Under the pieces are notes generated by a model. The model searched no databases. It saw nothing but the letters and a program-made list of their open reading frames with translations, and was not told the DNA's origin. This document shows, piece by piece, positions 62,903 through 64,000 of a stretch of DNA of 64,000 nt. Each line of letters starts with the position of its first letter. Position 1 is the first letter of the stretch. Origin of the DNA: Acidimicrobiaceae bacterium (GTDB taxonomy: Bacteria; Actinomycetota; Acidimicrobiia; Acidimicrobiales; Poriferisodalaceae); NCBI GenBank assembly GCA_905182565.1, contig CAJJCB010000023.1, forward strand, positions 29,015-93,014, read 5' to 3'. Both the position numbers and the translations under genes were made by a program.

Positions 62903-64000
62903 GTGCGTCGCCAGTTTTCGGTCGTTCTTTCTGCAGTTCCAAGAATTACATTGGCTGACGGAGCTAATAGGTCTTACTTAAAATCAGAAACTCTGAAAAG
63001 TGCGGATGATAAAAATGAGGCCGTACCAGCGCGTGCCTGGCGTGCTTTATTTGTAGCGTCTCTCGGAACAATTCTCGTAGGCTTTAATACAACTGCTACA
63101 AATATTGCGCTTGATGACATCCAGAGGGGTTTTCCTGGAGTTTCAGCAGCTGATGTGGGTTGGGGAGTAGCAATCTTCTTCATTGGAACGGCGGCGTTTT
63201 TGCCTTTGTGTGGTCGTTTGGCTGACAGAATTGGACGAAAAAAAATATTTCAAATGGGCTTGCTGTTGTTTGCCTTGTCAGCTGTCTTTTCGGCTACGTC
63301 GCCTTCGGTTTGGTTACTTAATTTGTCGCGATTGTTGCAGGCATTCGCGGGTGCAGCGATACTTCCTGCCTCGTTAGCCTTAGTGTTGCCACTTTTCCCA
63401 GAATCCAGAAGGACCGCTGCAGTAGGGCTTTGGTCGGCAGCTGGCCCGCTAGCAGCTGCAATTGCTCCGAGCGCAGCGGCTTTTATCTTGTCTGTCGGTG
63501 GCTGGAGAATGGTTTATTTAGTTAGTGCGCCAGTGGCGTTACTTCTCTTCATCAGTGCATTGTTTTTCCTTGACGAAGTTCTTGTTACTAAAAACCGTCA
63601 GCGATTAGATATTTTGGGAGCAGCAGCTGGAACTATCGCCATAGCTGCTGTGGTAACGGCAATCATGCAAGGTCGGCTTTGGGGCTATAGCTCAGTTGCG
63701 ACTGTTGGGGTCGCAGCGTTGGGGGCCTTTGCGTTAGTTTTCTTTGTCGTCAATTCACTTCGCCATGTTGAACCGTTACTCAACTTGAAACTATTAAGGC
63801 GACGTGGCGTTTGGGTTACCAACTTAGCTAACTTTTTGATTGGCATTAGTTCGCAGTCGATATGGCTAGTTTGGCCGTTTTTTATGAAAAATGTCTGGGA
63901 CTATTCGACTGTTGGTATTGGGCTAGGCCTAACAGTTGGTCCCCTAGCTGCCTTCACATCGATCATAGTTTTCAGCCGAGTAGCTGATCGCGTCGGCTCA
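62903..64000 (+). CDS. DHA2-family MFS transporter, 3' end outside the window
   Basis: A frame open from GTG 62903 to the right edge (366 codons), with an in-frame stop just upstream at 62897. A hydrophilic head of about 48 residues precedes the first span (AWRALFVASLGTILVGF). Motif A is LCGRLADRIGRKKIFQMGLL; the motif C-like GLWSAAGPLAAAIAPSAAAF and SVGGWRMVYLVSAPVALLL follow, as in 14-span drug/proton antiporters. About eight or nine spans lie within the window. Substrate unknown. Confidence 0.85.
   Translation, partial: MRRQFSVVLSAVPRITLADGANRSYLKSETLKSADDKNEAVPARAWRALFVASLGTILVGFNTTATNIALDDIQRGFPGVSAADVGWGVAIFFIGTAAFLPLCGRLADRIGRKKIFQMGLLLFALSAVFSATSPSVWLLNLSRLLQAFAGAAILPASLALVLPLFPESRRTAAVGLWSAAGPLAAAIAPSAAAFILSVGGWRMVYLVSAPVALLLFISALFFLDEVLVTKNRQRLDILGAAAGTIAIAAVVTAIMQGRLWGYSSVATVGVAALGAFALVFFVVNSLRHVEPLLNLKLLRRRGVWVTNLANFLIGISSQSIWLVWPFFMKNVWDYSTVGIGLGLTVGPLAAFTSIIVFSRVADRVGS

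Overview
The window looks like a piece of the main chromosome of a moderate-GC actinobacterium, most likely a marine planktonic member of class Acidimicrobiia. The evidence is gene content and order: a DUF2342-type zinc metalloprotease followed by tilS and hpt; folB-folK, coaX and lysS in a row with clpC nearby; a DUF3263 protein next to a LytR_C protein; a crp gene divergent from ispD-ispF-rlmB and a tRNA-Thr; an actinobacterial HemQ; a PPOX-fold protein and an LLM flavin enzyme; many acyl-CoA genes; and frequent GTG/TTG starts. No phage genes, insertion sequences or CRISPR arrays were seen. Genes are packed tightly, often with 1-8 bp overlaps. Base composition was judged by eye only, and the lineage is an inference.

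Layout. 1-5.9 kb: topA (5' end outside the window), an MFS exporter, tmk and holB, closed by a tRNA-Thr(CGT) on the opposite strand. 6.1-12.6 kb: a 44-residue membrane protein, the metalloprotease, tilS, hpt, a phosphatase-like protein without its cysteine, folB, folK, coaX and lysS. 12.6-17.8 kb: a hotdog thioesterase, an LCAD-like acyl-CoA dehydrogenase, a 3-hydroxyacyl-CoA dehydrogenase, folP and a polyprenyl diphosphate synthase. 17.9-25.3 kb: clpC, crp, ispD, ispF, rlmB, tRNA-Thr(TGT), DUF3263, LytR_C and glycerate kinase. 25.4-29.4 kb: a solitary groEL behind a perfect CIRCE operator and ahead of a strong terminator, then a nitrobindin-like protein, fdhD and hemQ. 29.7-36.0 kb: a translationally coupled chain (large acyl-CoA dehydrogenase, larE, two poorly known small genes, glnD) followed by a NUDIX gene. 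36-42.5 kb: PAC2, GNAT, truncated globin, DoxX, GtrA, and a surface-glycan-like set (methyltransferase, toroid protein, methyltransferase, GT4). 42.6-47 kb: dtd, and a coupled hemE-hemG-lnt operon on the minus strand. 47-64 kb: HelD, a CDGSH protein, a FtsX/LolD-type ABC exporter with a PPOX gene, a large cyclase-ATPase-TPR signalling protein, a B12-binding mutase subunit, acyl-CoA genes, an HtrA protease, an LLM enzyme and a DHA2 exporter cut by the right edge.

How the genes work together. topA, tmk, holB and HelD serve DNA and transcription. folB, folK and folP make folate but are split between two loci. ispD and ispF (MEP pathway) plus the polyprenyl synthase feed isoprenoid carriers. hemE, hemG and hemQ together point to the coproporphyrin-dependent route to heme. 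Two acyl-CoA dehydrogenases, two hydroxyacyl-CoA dehydrogenases, an enoyl-CoA hydratase, a hotdog protein and a B12 mutase subunit point to acyl-CoA catabolism.

The most unusual object is topA. Its C-terminal half carries, in frame, a segment that closely resembles the 2B subdomain of UvrD/PcrA helicases, including the GIG-type duplex-DNA-binding hairpin, plus a second unexplained cysteine-containing insertion. Other items worth attention are an Lnt homologue whose nucleophilic cysteine is serine, a phosphatase-fold protein whose cysteine is alanine, and a large unexplained hairpin between divergent genes at 42.5 kb.
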